11,752 nucleotides of DNA from contig CAJOLO010000127.1 of NCBI GenBank assembly GCA_905235345.1, positions 1-11,752 on the forward strand, read 5' to 3'. Position numbers and translations under genes: made by a program. Source of the stretch: an uncultured Lachnospiraceae bacterium (GTDB taxonomy: Bacteria; Bacillota; Clostridia; Lachnospirales; Lachnospiraceae). This document shows positions 5,605 through 11,752 of the stretch, piece after piece. Positions within the stretch are counted from its first letter, which is position 1; every line of letters starts with the position of its first letter. The notes under the pieces are model-generated. The model did no database searches. It was not told the origin of the DNA and saw only the letters and a list, made by a program, of their open reading frames with translations.

Positions 5605-6969
5605 ATGATTAATATTAACGAGGTCATGGAGACCAATGCCATGATACGCGAAGAGAATCTTGATGTGCGTACAATCACAATGGGTATTTCCCTGCTTGAT
5701 TGCAGCACATCTGATTTGAAGACTACATGTGACAAGGTCTATGATAAGATTACCGCATCGGCTAAGGATCTGGTTAAGGTCGGTAAGGAGCTTGAAGTTG
5801 AATATGGTATACCTATTGTAAATAAGAGAATTTCCGTCACGCCTATTGCGATTGTCGGAAGTGCATGCTGTAAGTCATCTGCGGATTATGTAGAACTTGC
5901 AAAGACTCTGGATGAGGCTGCAAAGACTGTCGGGGTGAATTTTATCGGAGGATATTCGGCACTTGTATCAAAGGGAATGACTCCATATGATGAGTTACTT
6001 ATAAGATCAATTCCCGATGCACTTAATGTTACTGAGTATGTCTGCAGCAGTGTTAATGTCGGCTCAACAAAGACTGGAATTAACATGGATGCGGTCAAGC
6101 TTATCGGTGAGATTGTCAAGGAAAGTGCTGAACTTACGGCTGACAGGGATTGTATCGGTCCTGCCAAGTTTGTTGTGTTCTGTAATGCACCGGATGATAA
6201 TCCCTTCATGGCAGGTGCATTTCACGGGGTGACCGAAGCTGACAAGATTATTAATGTCGGTGTATCAGGTCCGGGTGTTGTTAAACGTGCTTTGGAAGGA
6301 GTTCGCGGAGAGAACTTCGAAGTACTTTGTGAGACGATTAAGAAGACTGCGTTCAAGGTTACAAGAGTTGGGCAGCTTGTGGCAAAGGAGGCATCTAAGA
6401 GACTTGGTGTTCCTTTTGGTATTATTGATCTTTCCCTGGCTCCGACTCCTGCAATCGGTGACAGCGTAGGTGAGATTTTAGAAGAGATTGGATTGGAATA
6501 TGCGGGTGCACCCGGAACAACGGCTGCACTTGCATTATTGAACGATCAGGTTAAGAAGGGCGGAGTAATGGCTTCGTCTTATGTTGGTGGACTTTCGGGA
6601 GCATTTATTCCGGTATCTGAGGATCAGAGAATGATCGATGCGGCTACAGAGGGCGCACTTACCTTAGAGAAGTTAGAGGCTATGACTTGCGTATGCTCGG
6701 TTGGACTTGATATGATTGCAATTCCTGGTGATACTAAAGCTACAACAATATCCGGTATCATTGCAGATGAGATGGCTATCGGTATGGTGAATCAGAAGAC
6801 AACGGCAGTCCGTGTAATTCCTGCAGTTGGCAAGAAGGCCGGAGAGACATTGCAGTTTGGCGGGCTTTTGGGATATGCTCCGATAATGAAGGTAAATGAA
6901 TATAGCTGTGATGCATTTATCAACAGGGGAGGAAGAATACCGGCACCTATTCACAGTTTTAAGAATTAA
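5605..6969 (+). CDS. PFL family protein (DUF711 / UPF0210)
   Basis: 454 residues, the usual full length for this family. The N-terminus MININEVMETNAMIREENLD with VRTITMGISLLDC is characteristic. Further conserved stretches are VGSACCK (about 84-90), NFIGGYSALVSKGMT (112-126), a GPAKFVVFCNAPDDNPFMAG segment near 190-210, and a glycine-rich middle (GVSGPGVVKRALEG). The protein is soluble, and the family has been structurally compared with pyruvate formate-lyase-like barrels, but no reaction has been established that I know of. GGAGG lies about 12 bases before the ATG. It follows the ACT gene after 99 bases, a conserved pairing, so the two are probably functional partners. No missing or odd residues were seen. 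Confidence 0.92.
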   Translation: MININEVMETNAMIREENLDVRTITMGISLLDCSTSDLKTTCDKVYDKITASAKDLVKVGKELEVEYGIPIVNKRISVTPIAIVGSACCKSSADYVELAKTLDEAAKTVGVNFIGGYSALVSKGMTPYDELLIRSIPDALNVTEYVCSSVNVGSTKTGINMDAVKLIGEIVKESAELTADRDCIGPAKFVVFCNAPDDNPFMAGAFHGVTEADKIINVGVSGPGVVKRALEGVRGENFEVLCETIKKTAFKVTRVGQLVAKEASKRLGVPFGIIDLSLAPTPAIGDSVGEILEEIGLEYAGAPGTTAALALLNDQVKKGGVMASSYVGGLSGAFIPVSEDQRMIDAATEGALTLEKLEAMTCVCSVGLDMIAIPGDTKATTISGIIADEMAIGMVNQKTTAVRVIPAVGKKAGETLQFGGLLGYAPIMKVNEYSCDAFINRGGRIPAPIHSFKN

Positions 6970-6985
6970 CAATAAGGTATGTATT

Positions 6986-7141
6986 ATGAAGAAGGTAATT
7001 AAAGTAGTTTTAACGGTGGCTTGTGTAGCGGCAGTGGTTGGTGGCGTTGTGTTTTTCTTAAACAAGAAAATCAAATCAGATGAAGATTTCGAAGATTTTG
7101 AAGACTTTGATGATTTTGATGATGAAGATTTTGATGAATGA
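6986..7141 (+). CDS. Small single-pass membrane protein with acidic Asp/Glu-Phe repeat tail
   Basis: 51 residues from ATG 6986, preceded by TAAGGT at 8 bases. The frame is also open upstream into the PFL gene, but the ribosome binding site and the MKKV opening fix this start. Residues about 5-25 (VIKVVLTVACVAAVVGGVVFFL) form one hydrophobic helix, either a membrane anchor or an uncleaved signal. After the basic NKKIK stretch, the last 20 residues are almost only Asp, Glu and Phe in DF/EDF repeats. The charge pattern is bipartite: positive beside the membrane, then strongly negative. It starts 16 bases after the PFL stop, so it probably belongs to that transcript. No family is recognised. The tail could bind divalent cations or a basic partner, but that is speculation. 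Confidence 0.7.
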   Translation: MKKVIKVVLTVACVAAVVGGVVFFLNKKIKSDEDFEDFEDFDDFDDEDFDE

Positions 7142-7146
7142 AATAA

Positions 7147-7191
7147 TACTGTCCTAATTTATGAATATTTTAGACAATAAGTAATCTTTTT
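7147..7191 (+). terminator. Weak hairpin plus T-run, possible end of the ACT-PFL transcript
   Basis: TGTC-CTAA (7150-7157) pairs with TTAGACA (7170-7176) with one bulged C, and TACT/AGTA can extend it asymmetrically. TCTTTTTG follows at 7186 onward. The stem is A/T-rich and short, so termination would be inefficient. The 174-base gap to the next gene supports a transcript boundary here. Confidence 0.35.
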
Positions 7192-7315
7192 GTAAAACTT
7201 CAATTGATTAGAATTATGTTACACATTTTCTCATATATTTACAATAAACAGGTTGATTATATTAGCTGTATTATAAAATGCAGACATTAATCAGGGAATA
7301 TATGGAGTGGTGTGC

Positions 7316-7753
7316 GTGGAAGACCGGTATTATGAGATTCGTGATTACTTAAGAAAGCAACATAATGCCAATGTGACTGAGGTTCGAGGAAAGAATCACG
7401 GTAATGGTTATGTGTATTATTATGAGGATGTGACAGAGGATAATAATATATCCAAGCGACGTAGACCGTCGACTTTGTCTAATCTGGTATTTTTCGGTAA
7501 GGTAATGGTGTTCCTTGCTGCAGTGCTGCTATTTTCATGTTATATCTATGGAGGACAGGACATTAAAAAGGGTGCAAAGATGGCATGGAGAGATGCGAAT
7601 TCCGAGATTACAAAGCTTGAAAATGAGAACGATACAGTCAAAGAAACCATGAGCTATGTAAGGACAGCCTGGCATAAGGTTAAGGATGTTGCGGGAGAAT
7701 ATATTGATGCAGATAAATTACCGGATAAGGCAGAAGATAATGTGATTAATTAA
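7316..7753 (+). CDS. Unrecognised single-pass membrane protein
   Basis: 145 residues from GTG 7316, chosen because GGAG (7304-7307) lies 8 bases upstream. GTG 7307 is an alternative, with AGGGA 9 bases ahead, and would add three residues. The N-terminal 50 residues are hydrophilic (EDRYYEIRDYLRKQ, then a Tyr-rich stretch), ending in a basic KRRR just before one transmembrane helix (about 57-79, VFFGKVMVFLAAVLLFSCYI). By the positive-inside rule the N-terminus is cytoplasmic and the remaining 65 or so residues are outside. That part is charged and helical (SEITKLENENDTVKETMSYV), possibly a short coiled coil, with an acidic C-terminus. I recognise no domain. It lies 26 bases before the radical SAM gene, which suggests co-transcription. 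I found no convincing promoter upstream. Confidence 0.7.
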   Translation: MEDRYYEIRDYLRKQHNANVTEVRGKNHGNGYVYYYEDVTEDNNISKRRRPSTLSNLVFFGKVMVFLAAVLLFSCYIYGGQDIKKGAKMAWRDANSEITKLENENDTVKETMSYVRTAWHKVKDVAGEYIDADKLPDKAEDNVIN

Positions 7754-7779
7754 TTTAAAGGTTGGATAAGGAAGAGTAA

Positions 7780-9654
7780 ATGAGTAAACTGGCACTTTCG
7801 GACGAAATTCTTATGGGAATCGAGAAACCGGCAAGATATATTGGAAATGAAGTGAATATGGTGAGAAAGAATCCGGAAGATGTGGATATCAGATTTTGTA
7901 TGTGTTTTCCGGATGTATATGAGATTGGTATGAGTCACTTAGGGATTCAGATTCTTTATGACACGTTTAATCGTCGGGAAGATGTATATTGTGAACGTGT
8001 CTATTCACCATGGCCGGATCTTGATAAGATTATGAGGGAGAAGAATATCCCTCTGTTTTCATTGGAGACACAATCACCGGTTAAGGATTTTGATTTTCTT
8101 GGAATTACATTACAATATGAGATGTGTTATACCAATATATTGCAGGTGCTTGATCTTTCGAATATTCCGATATATGCAAGTGAGCGTACCTTAGATGATC
8201 CTATTGTGATTGGAGGAGGTCCCTGCAGCTATAATCCTGAACCAATCGCCGACTTTTTCGATGTGTTCTATATAGGCGAGGGAGAAACAAGATATGATGA
8301 TGTGTTCGCCTGTTATAAGAGTATGAAGAATACCGGGTCTGACAGAGAGGATATTCTCCACGCAATTTCTAAAATTCCCGGAATGTATGTGCCTTCCATG
8401 TACGAAGCAGGCTACAATGAGGACGGAACACTTGCTTCATTTGACCCAATATACGATGATGTTCCGAGAACCGTTACCAAAGAGGTTGTTATGGATTTTA
8501 ACTCTGTGCCTTATCCGGAAAAGCCACTTGTACCATATATTCAGGTTACGCAGGACAGAGTTACCTTAGAGATTATGCGAGGCTGCATAAGGGGATGTCG
8601 TTTCTGCCAGGCGGGAATGATTTATCGTCCTACCAGACAGAAGGATGTGAATCTGATCAAAGATTATGCAGTCGATATGATACGCTCCACAGGACATGAG
8701 GAGATTTCTCTTAGTTCTCTAAGTTCTTCTGACTATGAATGTCTTAAAGAATTTACTTATTTTCTGATTGATGAGATGGGAAACCGGCATGTGAATATTT
8801 CCCTGCCGTCGCTTCGTATTGATGCATTTTCACTTGATGTTATGAAGAAGGTACAGGATATCAAGAAAAGCTCTCTTACCTTTGCACCGGAGGCAGGAAC
8901 GCAGAGACTTCGGGATGTTATCAATAAAGGTCTTACCGAGGATGTTATACTTTCCGGAGCCATGCAGGCATTTCGCGGTGGGTGGAACAAGGTAAAGTTC
9001 TATTTTATGCTTGGACTTCCTACGGAGACTATGGAGGATGCAGAGGGTATTCCGGCACTCTGTGAGAAGGTTGCTGAAGCATATTATGATATACCTAAAG
9101 ATCAGAGAAACGGCAAGATTTCCATAACGGCGTCTTCTTCATTTTTCGTGCCGAAACCGTTTACCCCATTCCAGTGGGCACCTATGCTCGATCCCGATAC
9201 TTATATCGAGCGGGCGCATCATGTTAAGGATACATTTCGTCAGCAGTTGAATGCAAAGTCTCTCAGATATACATATCATGAGTCTTATGTGTCGGTGCTT
9301 GAAGGAGTGTTTGCAAGAGGTGACCGCAGACTTTCCAAGGTCTTGTATGATGCCTACAAGAGTGGTTGTATATTCGATGCATGGACAGACTTTTTTGACA
9401 ATGATAAATGGATGGCTGCATTTGAAAAGAATGGTATTGACAAGGAATTCTATACCACAAGAGAACGCGGAGAAGACGAGTTGTTCCCTTGGGATTTCAT
9501 TGATATTGGCGTAACCAAGGAATTTCTTCTGTCAGAGTGGAAGAAAGCGAAACAGGAGGTTGTGACACCGAACTGCCGCGAGAAGTGTTCCGGTTGTGGA
9601 GCAGCAAAGTTCGGAGGCGGTGTATGCTTTGAGAGAAGAAACGGTTCGGTATAA
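7780..9654 (+). CDS. TIGR03960 family B12-binding-domain radical SAM protein (N-terminal partner)
   Basis: 624 residues, start ATG 7780 after AAGGAAGAG. The N-terminal part resembles a cobalamin-binding-type Rossmann domain (FCMCFPDVYEIGMSHLGIQI at about 39-58) and continues with GGGPCSYNPEPIADFFD and YIGEGE. The radical SAM cluster motif is intact: Cys269, Cys273, Cys276 in EIMRGCIRGCRFCQ, binding a 4Fe-4S cluster and S-adenosylmethionine. Later come KSSLTFAPEAGTQRLR and FYFMLGLPTE, typical of YgiQ-like radical SAM barrels. A C-terminal Cys set (599, 603, 606, 616) in CREKCSGCG suggests a second metal or FeS site. The DUF2344 gene follows after 103 bases, and in some bacteria the two are fused, so they probably form one enzyme. 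The substrate is unknown; the neighbourhood suggests RNA or ribosome-related modification, which is inference. Confidence 0.92.
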   Translation: MSKLALSDEILMGIEKPARYIGNEVNMVRKNPEDVDIRFCMCFPDVYEIGMSHLGIQILYDTFNRREDVYCERVYSPWPDLDKIMREKNIPLFSLETQSPVKDFDFLGITLQYEMCYTNILQVLDLSNIPIYASERTLDDPIVIGGGPCSYNPEPIADFFDVFYIGEGETRYDDVFACYKSMKNTGSDREDILHAISKIPGMYVPSMYEAGYNEDGTLASFDPIYDDVPRTVTKEVVMDFNSVPYPEKPLVPYIQVTQDRVTLEIMRGCIRGCRFCQAGMIYRPTRQKDVNLIKDYAVDMIRSTGHEEISLSSLSSSDYECLKEFTYFLIDEMGNRHVNISLPSLRIDAFSLDVMKKVQDIKKSSLTFAPEAGTQRLRDVINKGLTEDVILSGAMQAFRGGWNKVKFYFMLGLPTETMEDAEGIPALCEKVAEAYYDIPKDQRNGKISITASSSFFVPKPFTPFQWAPMLDPDTYIERAHHVKDTFRQQLNAKSLRYTYHESYVSVLEGVFARGDRRLSKVLYDAYKSGCIFDAWTDFFDNDKWMAAFEKNGIDKEFYTTRERGEDELFPWDFIDIGVTKEFLLSEWKKAKQEVVTPNCREKCSGCGAAKFGGGVCFERRNGSV

Positions 9655-9664
9655 CCTGTATTAA

Positions 9665-9712
9665 GTAATGCTATTGAGGGATAGTCATTAGTGTAATACT
9701 ATTGGAGGACAG
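9665..9712. repeat. Imperfect 20-bp direct repeat ahead of the DUF2344 gene
   Basis: GTAATGCTATTGAGGGATAG (9665-9684) and GTAATACTATTGGAGGACAG (9693-9712) agree at 16 of 20 positions with a 28-base offset. The second copy carries a Shine-Dalgarno-like GGAGG with no start codon after it, in addition to the real GGGAGG before 9758. It looks like an old local duplication. Confidence 0.4.
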
Positions 9713-9757
9713 AACAGTAATCAAAAAGTTAATCTACAGAATTGGGAGGAACACTTC

Positions 9758-10486
9758 ATGAGTGAAGAAACATACAAGGTACGAATTAAATATGCAAAGA
9801 TGGGCGTCCTCAAATATATCGGACACCTGGATCTCATGCGTTTCTTCCAGAAAGCAGTTAAACGTGCTGATTTAGATATTGCATATTCACAAGGATTTTC
9901 ACCTCATCAGCTCATGTCCTTTGCGGCACCACTGGCACTTGGAGTTACCAGCGAGGGAGAGTATTTTGATGCACAGTTCAATAGTTTGATCTCCTCTGAT
10001 GAGTTTGTTCGACGGTTAAACGAACAGATGGTAGATGGCATATTTGTTAAGGACGTATTCCTATTGCCGGAGGGAGCCAAAAAAGCTATGTCTATTGTTG
10101 CGGCATCGGACTATATGATAACGATACGGGATGAAACGGACGATTCAATGAAACAAGCTATATTATCCCAGGTTCCGCATTTACTTGATAAAGAGACCAT
10201 AGAGGTATTCCGAAAGACCAAGAAGAATGAAAAGGTGGAGGATATCAAAAAGGGAATCTATAAACTTTCCCTTTCTGAAGACCGTATATATATGTATCTT
10301 GCAACCGGAAGTGAGTATAATCTGAAACCGGAATCTGTGTTAGAGGCACTCTGCAACGAGGCGAAGGTGCCTTATAATAAATTCGACTATCAGATTCACA
10401 GGTTGGAGACCTATATGAAAAATGATAAGGGTGAGTTGGTATCCTTGCTGGAAACCGGGACAAGGATTGAAGGTAACCATTGTTAA
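9758..10486 (+). CDS. TIGR03936 / DUF2344 radical SAM-associated protein
   Basis: 242 residues. ATG 9758 follows GGGAGG with good spacing. The N-terminus is diagnostic: KYAKMGVLKYIGHLDLMRFF (12-30), the helix KAVKRADLDIAYSQGFSPH (32-50) and the MSFAAPLALGVTSEGEYFD strand pair (53-71). There are no cysteine clusters, so it is not itself a radical SAM enzyme; it is the partner of the protein encoded just upstream and is found as its C-terminal domain in other species. The fold is related to RNA-binding or TruD-like families only by loose resemblance, so I would not name a substrate. The RNase E/G gene follows 68 bases later. Confidence 0.92.
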   Translation: MSEETYKVRIKYAKMGVLKYIGHLDLMRFFQKAVKRADLDIAYSQGFSPHQLMSFAAPLALGVTSEGEYFDAQFNSLISSDEFVRRLNEQMVDGIFVKDVFLLPEGAKKAMSIVAASDYMITIRDETDDSMKQAILSQVPHLLDKETIEVFRKTKKNEKVEDIKKGIYKLSLSEDRIYMYLATGSEYNLKPESVLEALCNEAKVPYNKFDYQIHRLETYMKNDKGELVSLLETGTRIEGNHC

Positions 10487-10554
10487 TCTTCACATTTATT
10501 AGTATTTACTGCGGATGAGATGCCGAAAAATATTGAAATATAAGGAATTGCGAT

Positions 10555-11745
10555 ATGAATCGAGTTGTGATTACCCAATTTAATAATATTGATTTTCTGC
10601 TTGTTTATGAAGAGGATGAGCTTGTGGAATGTCATCCGCTGATATCTTCAGGAGGAGTTCAGATTGGCAACATCTACCTTGGCAGAGTACAGAAGAAGGT
10701 TAAGAATATCAATTCTGCATTTATTACTTTGGATGGAGAGCATGTTGGATATCTGCCTCTTGATGATAAGCCGGCCTTAGTTCTTAACCGTAGCTTACCA
10801 AAGGGACTTTCATCGATTGCGGAAAATGACCTTATTCTTGTGCAGGTGGAGCAGGAACCACAGAAGATGAAACAGGCACGTGTTACCGGAAATATCAATC
10901 TTTCAGGAAAATATGTTGCTCTTGATATGGATGCCGGTAAGATTGGAATATCTAAAAAGATATCAGATAATGAAACCAGAGACAGACTTAAAGCACTTCT
11001 TGAAAGTTCTGACACTGTGAAGAGCAGATGCATGCAATACGGATATGTTTTAAGGACTGCCTGTGGAGATACTGATGATTCCGATATATATGCTGAGCTT
11101 ACGTCTCTTACCTCACAGATGGATAAGCTTATAGAATGTGCAACATACAAGAGAAGGACAGGGCTGTTATATGGTAATAAGCCTGAATATATTACACTCA
11201 TGGAAAGCTATGGGATTGGCAGGGTCACGGAGATTAAGACAGATAATGAAGAGGTGTATGATAATCTTATTCAGTATTACAGAACTGCTAATATTTCGAT
11301 GAATATTTCCGTGTATGAAGATAAAGCTTATCCGTATTATAAGCTGCTCGGCTTGGAGACGGAAATCAGTAAGCTGTTAAATAAAAAGGTCTGGCTTAAG
11401 TCAGGTGGATTTCTTATGATAGAACCCACAGAGGCTATGGTGGTCGTTGATGTCAATACCGGAAAATCCATCGGAAAGAAAAACAGAGATGCTCATATCC
11501 TGAAGATTAATCTGGAGGCAGCTAAAGAGACTGCAAGACAGTTACGTCTTCGCAATTTGTCCGGTATTATTATGGTGGATTTTATCAATATGGAATCTGA
11601 GGATGACAAACAAAAGGTGGTTGAATGTCTCAAAAGTGAATTTGCCAAAGACAAGATATCAACACATTTTATTGAGATTACAAAGCTTGATGTATTCGAG
11701 ATCACAAGGAAGAAGCAGAGAAGACCACTGCATGAATTATTATAA
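10555..11745 (+). CDS. Ribonuclease E/G family protein, short form
   Basis: 396 residues, complete. ATG 10555 follows TAAGGA at a spacing of 8 bases. An S1-type RNA-binding domain with subdomains occupies about residues 35-120 (GNIYLGRVQKKVKNINSAFITL). The 5'-monophosphate sensor pair is present as Arg167-Thr168 (VLRTACG), corresponding to Arg169-Thr170 of E. coli RNase E. The Mg-binding aspartates are Asp299 (VVVDVNTGK) and Asp342 (IIMVDFINM), 43 residues apart as in E. coli (303 and 346). The protein stops right after EITRKKQRRPLHELL, so it lacks the CPxC zinc-link and later regions of E. coli RNase G, as short Clostridia forms do. It should be an endonuclease of 5'-monophosphate RNA in rRNA/mRNA processing. 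It is the last gene in the window; by common gene order rplU would come next. Confidence 0.93.
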   Translation: MNRVVITQFNNIDFLLVYEEDELVECHPLISSGGVQIGNIYLGRVQKKVKNINSAFITLDGEHVGYLPLDDKPALVLNRSLPKGLSSIAENDLILVQVEQEPQKMKQARVTGNINLSGKYVALDMDAGKIGISKKISDNETRDRLKALLESSDTVKSRCMQYGYVLRTACGDTDDSDIYAELTSLTSQMDKLIECATYKRRTGLLYGNKPEYITLMESYGIGRVTEIKTDNEEVYDNLIQYYRTANISMNISVYEDKAYPYYKLLGLETEISKLLNKKVWLKSGGFLMIEPTEAMVVVDVNTGKSIGKKNRDAHILKINLEAAKETARQLRLRNLSGIIMVDFINMESEDDKQKVVECLKSEFAKDKISTHFIEITKLDVFEITRKKQRRPLHELL

Positions 11746-11752
11746 ACACAAT

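Noticed and set aside
6896..6985. A longer start for the acidic-tail membrane protein
   Set aside because: The extension lies inside the PFL coding sequence. The ATG at 6986 has its own Shine-Dalgarno site and opens with a typical MKKV membrane-helix start.
7238..7280. Promoter for the 145-residue membrane protein (TTTACA or TTGATT with TATAAA)
   Set aside because: The spacers are 13-14 bases or the -10 match is poor; no pair has acceptable geometry.
10674..11201. Long minus-strand open frame opposite the RNase E/G gene
   Set aside because: It is an antisense shadow of a well-supported gene; the Ser/Leu-rich translation has no motif or ribosome binding site.
1..11752. A new defence, toxin-antitoxin or mobile system in the window
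   Set aside because: Apart from the dead Rpn gene, no transposase, integrase, restriction, toxin or defence motif is visible; the remaining genes are conserved housekeeping or uncharacterised core families.

Overview
The window looks like chromosomal DNA from a low-GC Clostridia species, most likely a Lachnospiraceae relative. Reasons: A/T-rich codon use, strong GGAGG-type ribosome binding sites, the ACT/PFL gene pair, a remnant of a BspA-like leucine-rich surface protein, an Rpn-type nuclease gene, and the gene order TIGR03960 radical SAM, DUF2344, RNase E/G. Assignments rest on recognising protein motifs by eye; no database search was run.

Region 1 (1-3017, + strand) holds the 3' part of an ASKHA/RACo-like ATPase gene, cut by the left edge, followed 13 bases later by a cytoplasmic-looking beta-lactamase-fold serine hydrolase. 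Region 2 (3018-4350) is a scar-like, AT-rich stretch. It contains a 5'-truncated fragment of a leucine-rich surface protein, a hairpin terminator, three short tandem repeats, and a minus-strand Rpn nuclease pseudogene. The pseudogene lost its middle, probably through a 13-base direct repeat. Divergent promoters follow, with a palindrome and a 60-base-spaced repeat between them, then a leader of about 190 bases with a small upstream ORF.

Region 3 (4351-7141) holds a YycJ/WalJ-type metallo-beta-lactamase-fold hydrolase, the ACT-domain regulator and PFL (DUF711) protein pair, and a 51-residue membrane peptide with an acidic Asp/Glu-Phe tail. Region 4 (7316-11745) holds an unrecognised single-pass membrane protein, then a TIGR03960 B12-binding-domain radical SAM protein, its DUF2344 partner and a full-length short-form RNase E/G. 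In related genomes, as I recall, this last trio is followed by rplU, a ribosomal-protein protease and rpmA; the window stops just before that point.

Most of the window is housekeeping sequence. I found no clear new defence, mobile or biosynthetic system. The best leads are the small genes of unknown function, the uORF/leader ahead of the WalJ-like gene, the radical SAM/DUF2344 pair next to RNase E/G, and the two decayed genes with readable decay mechanisms.
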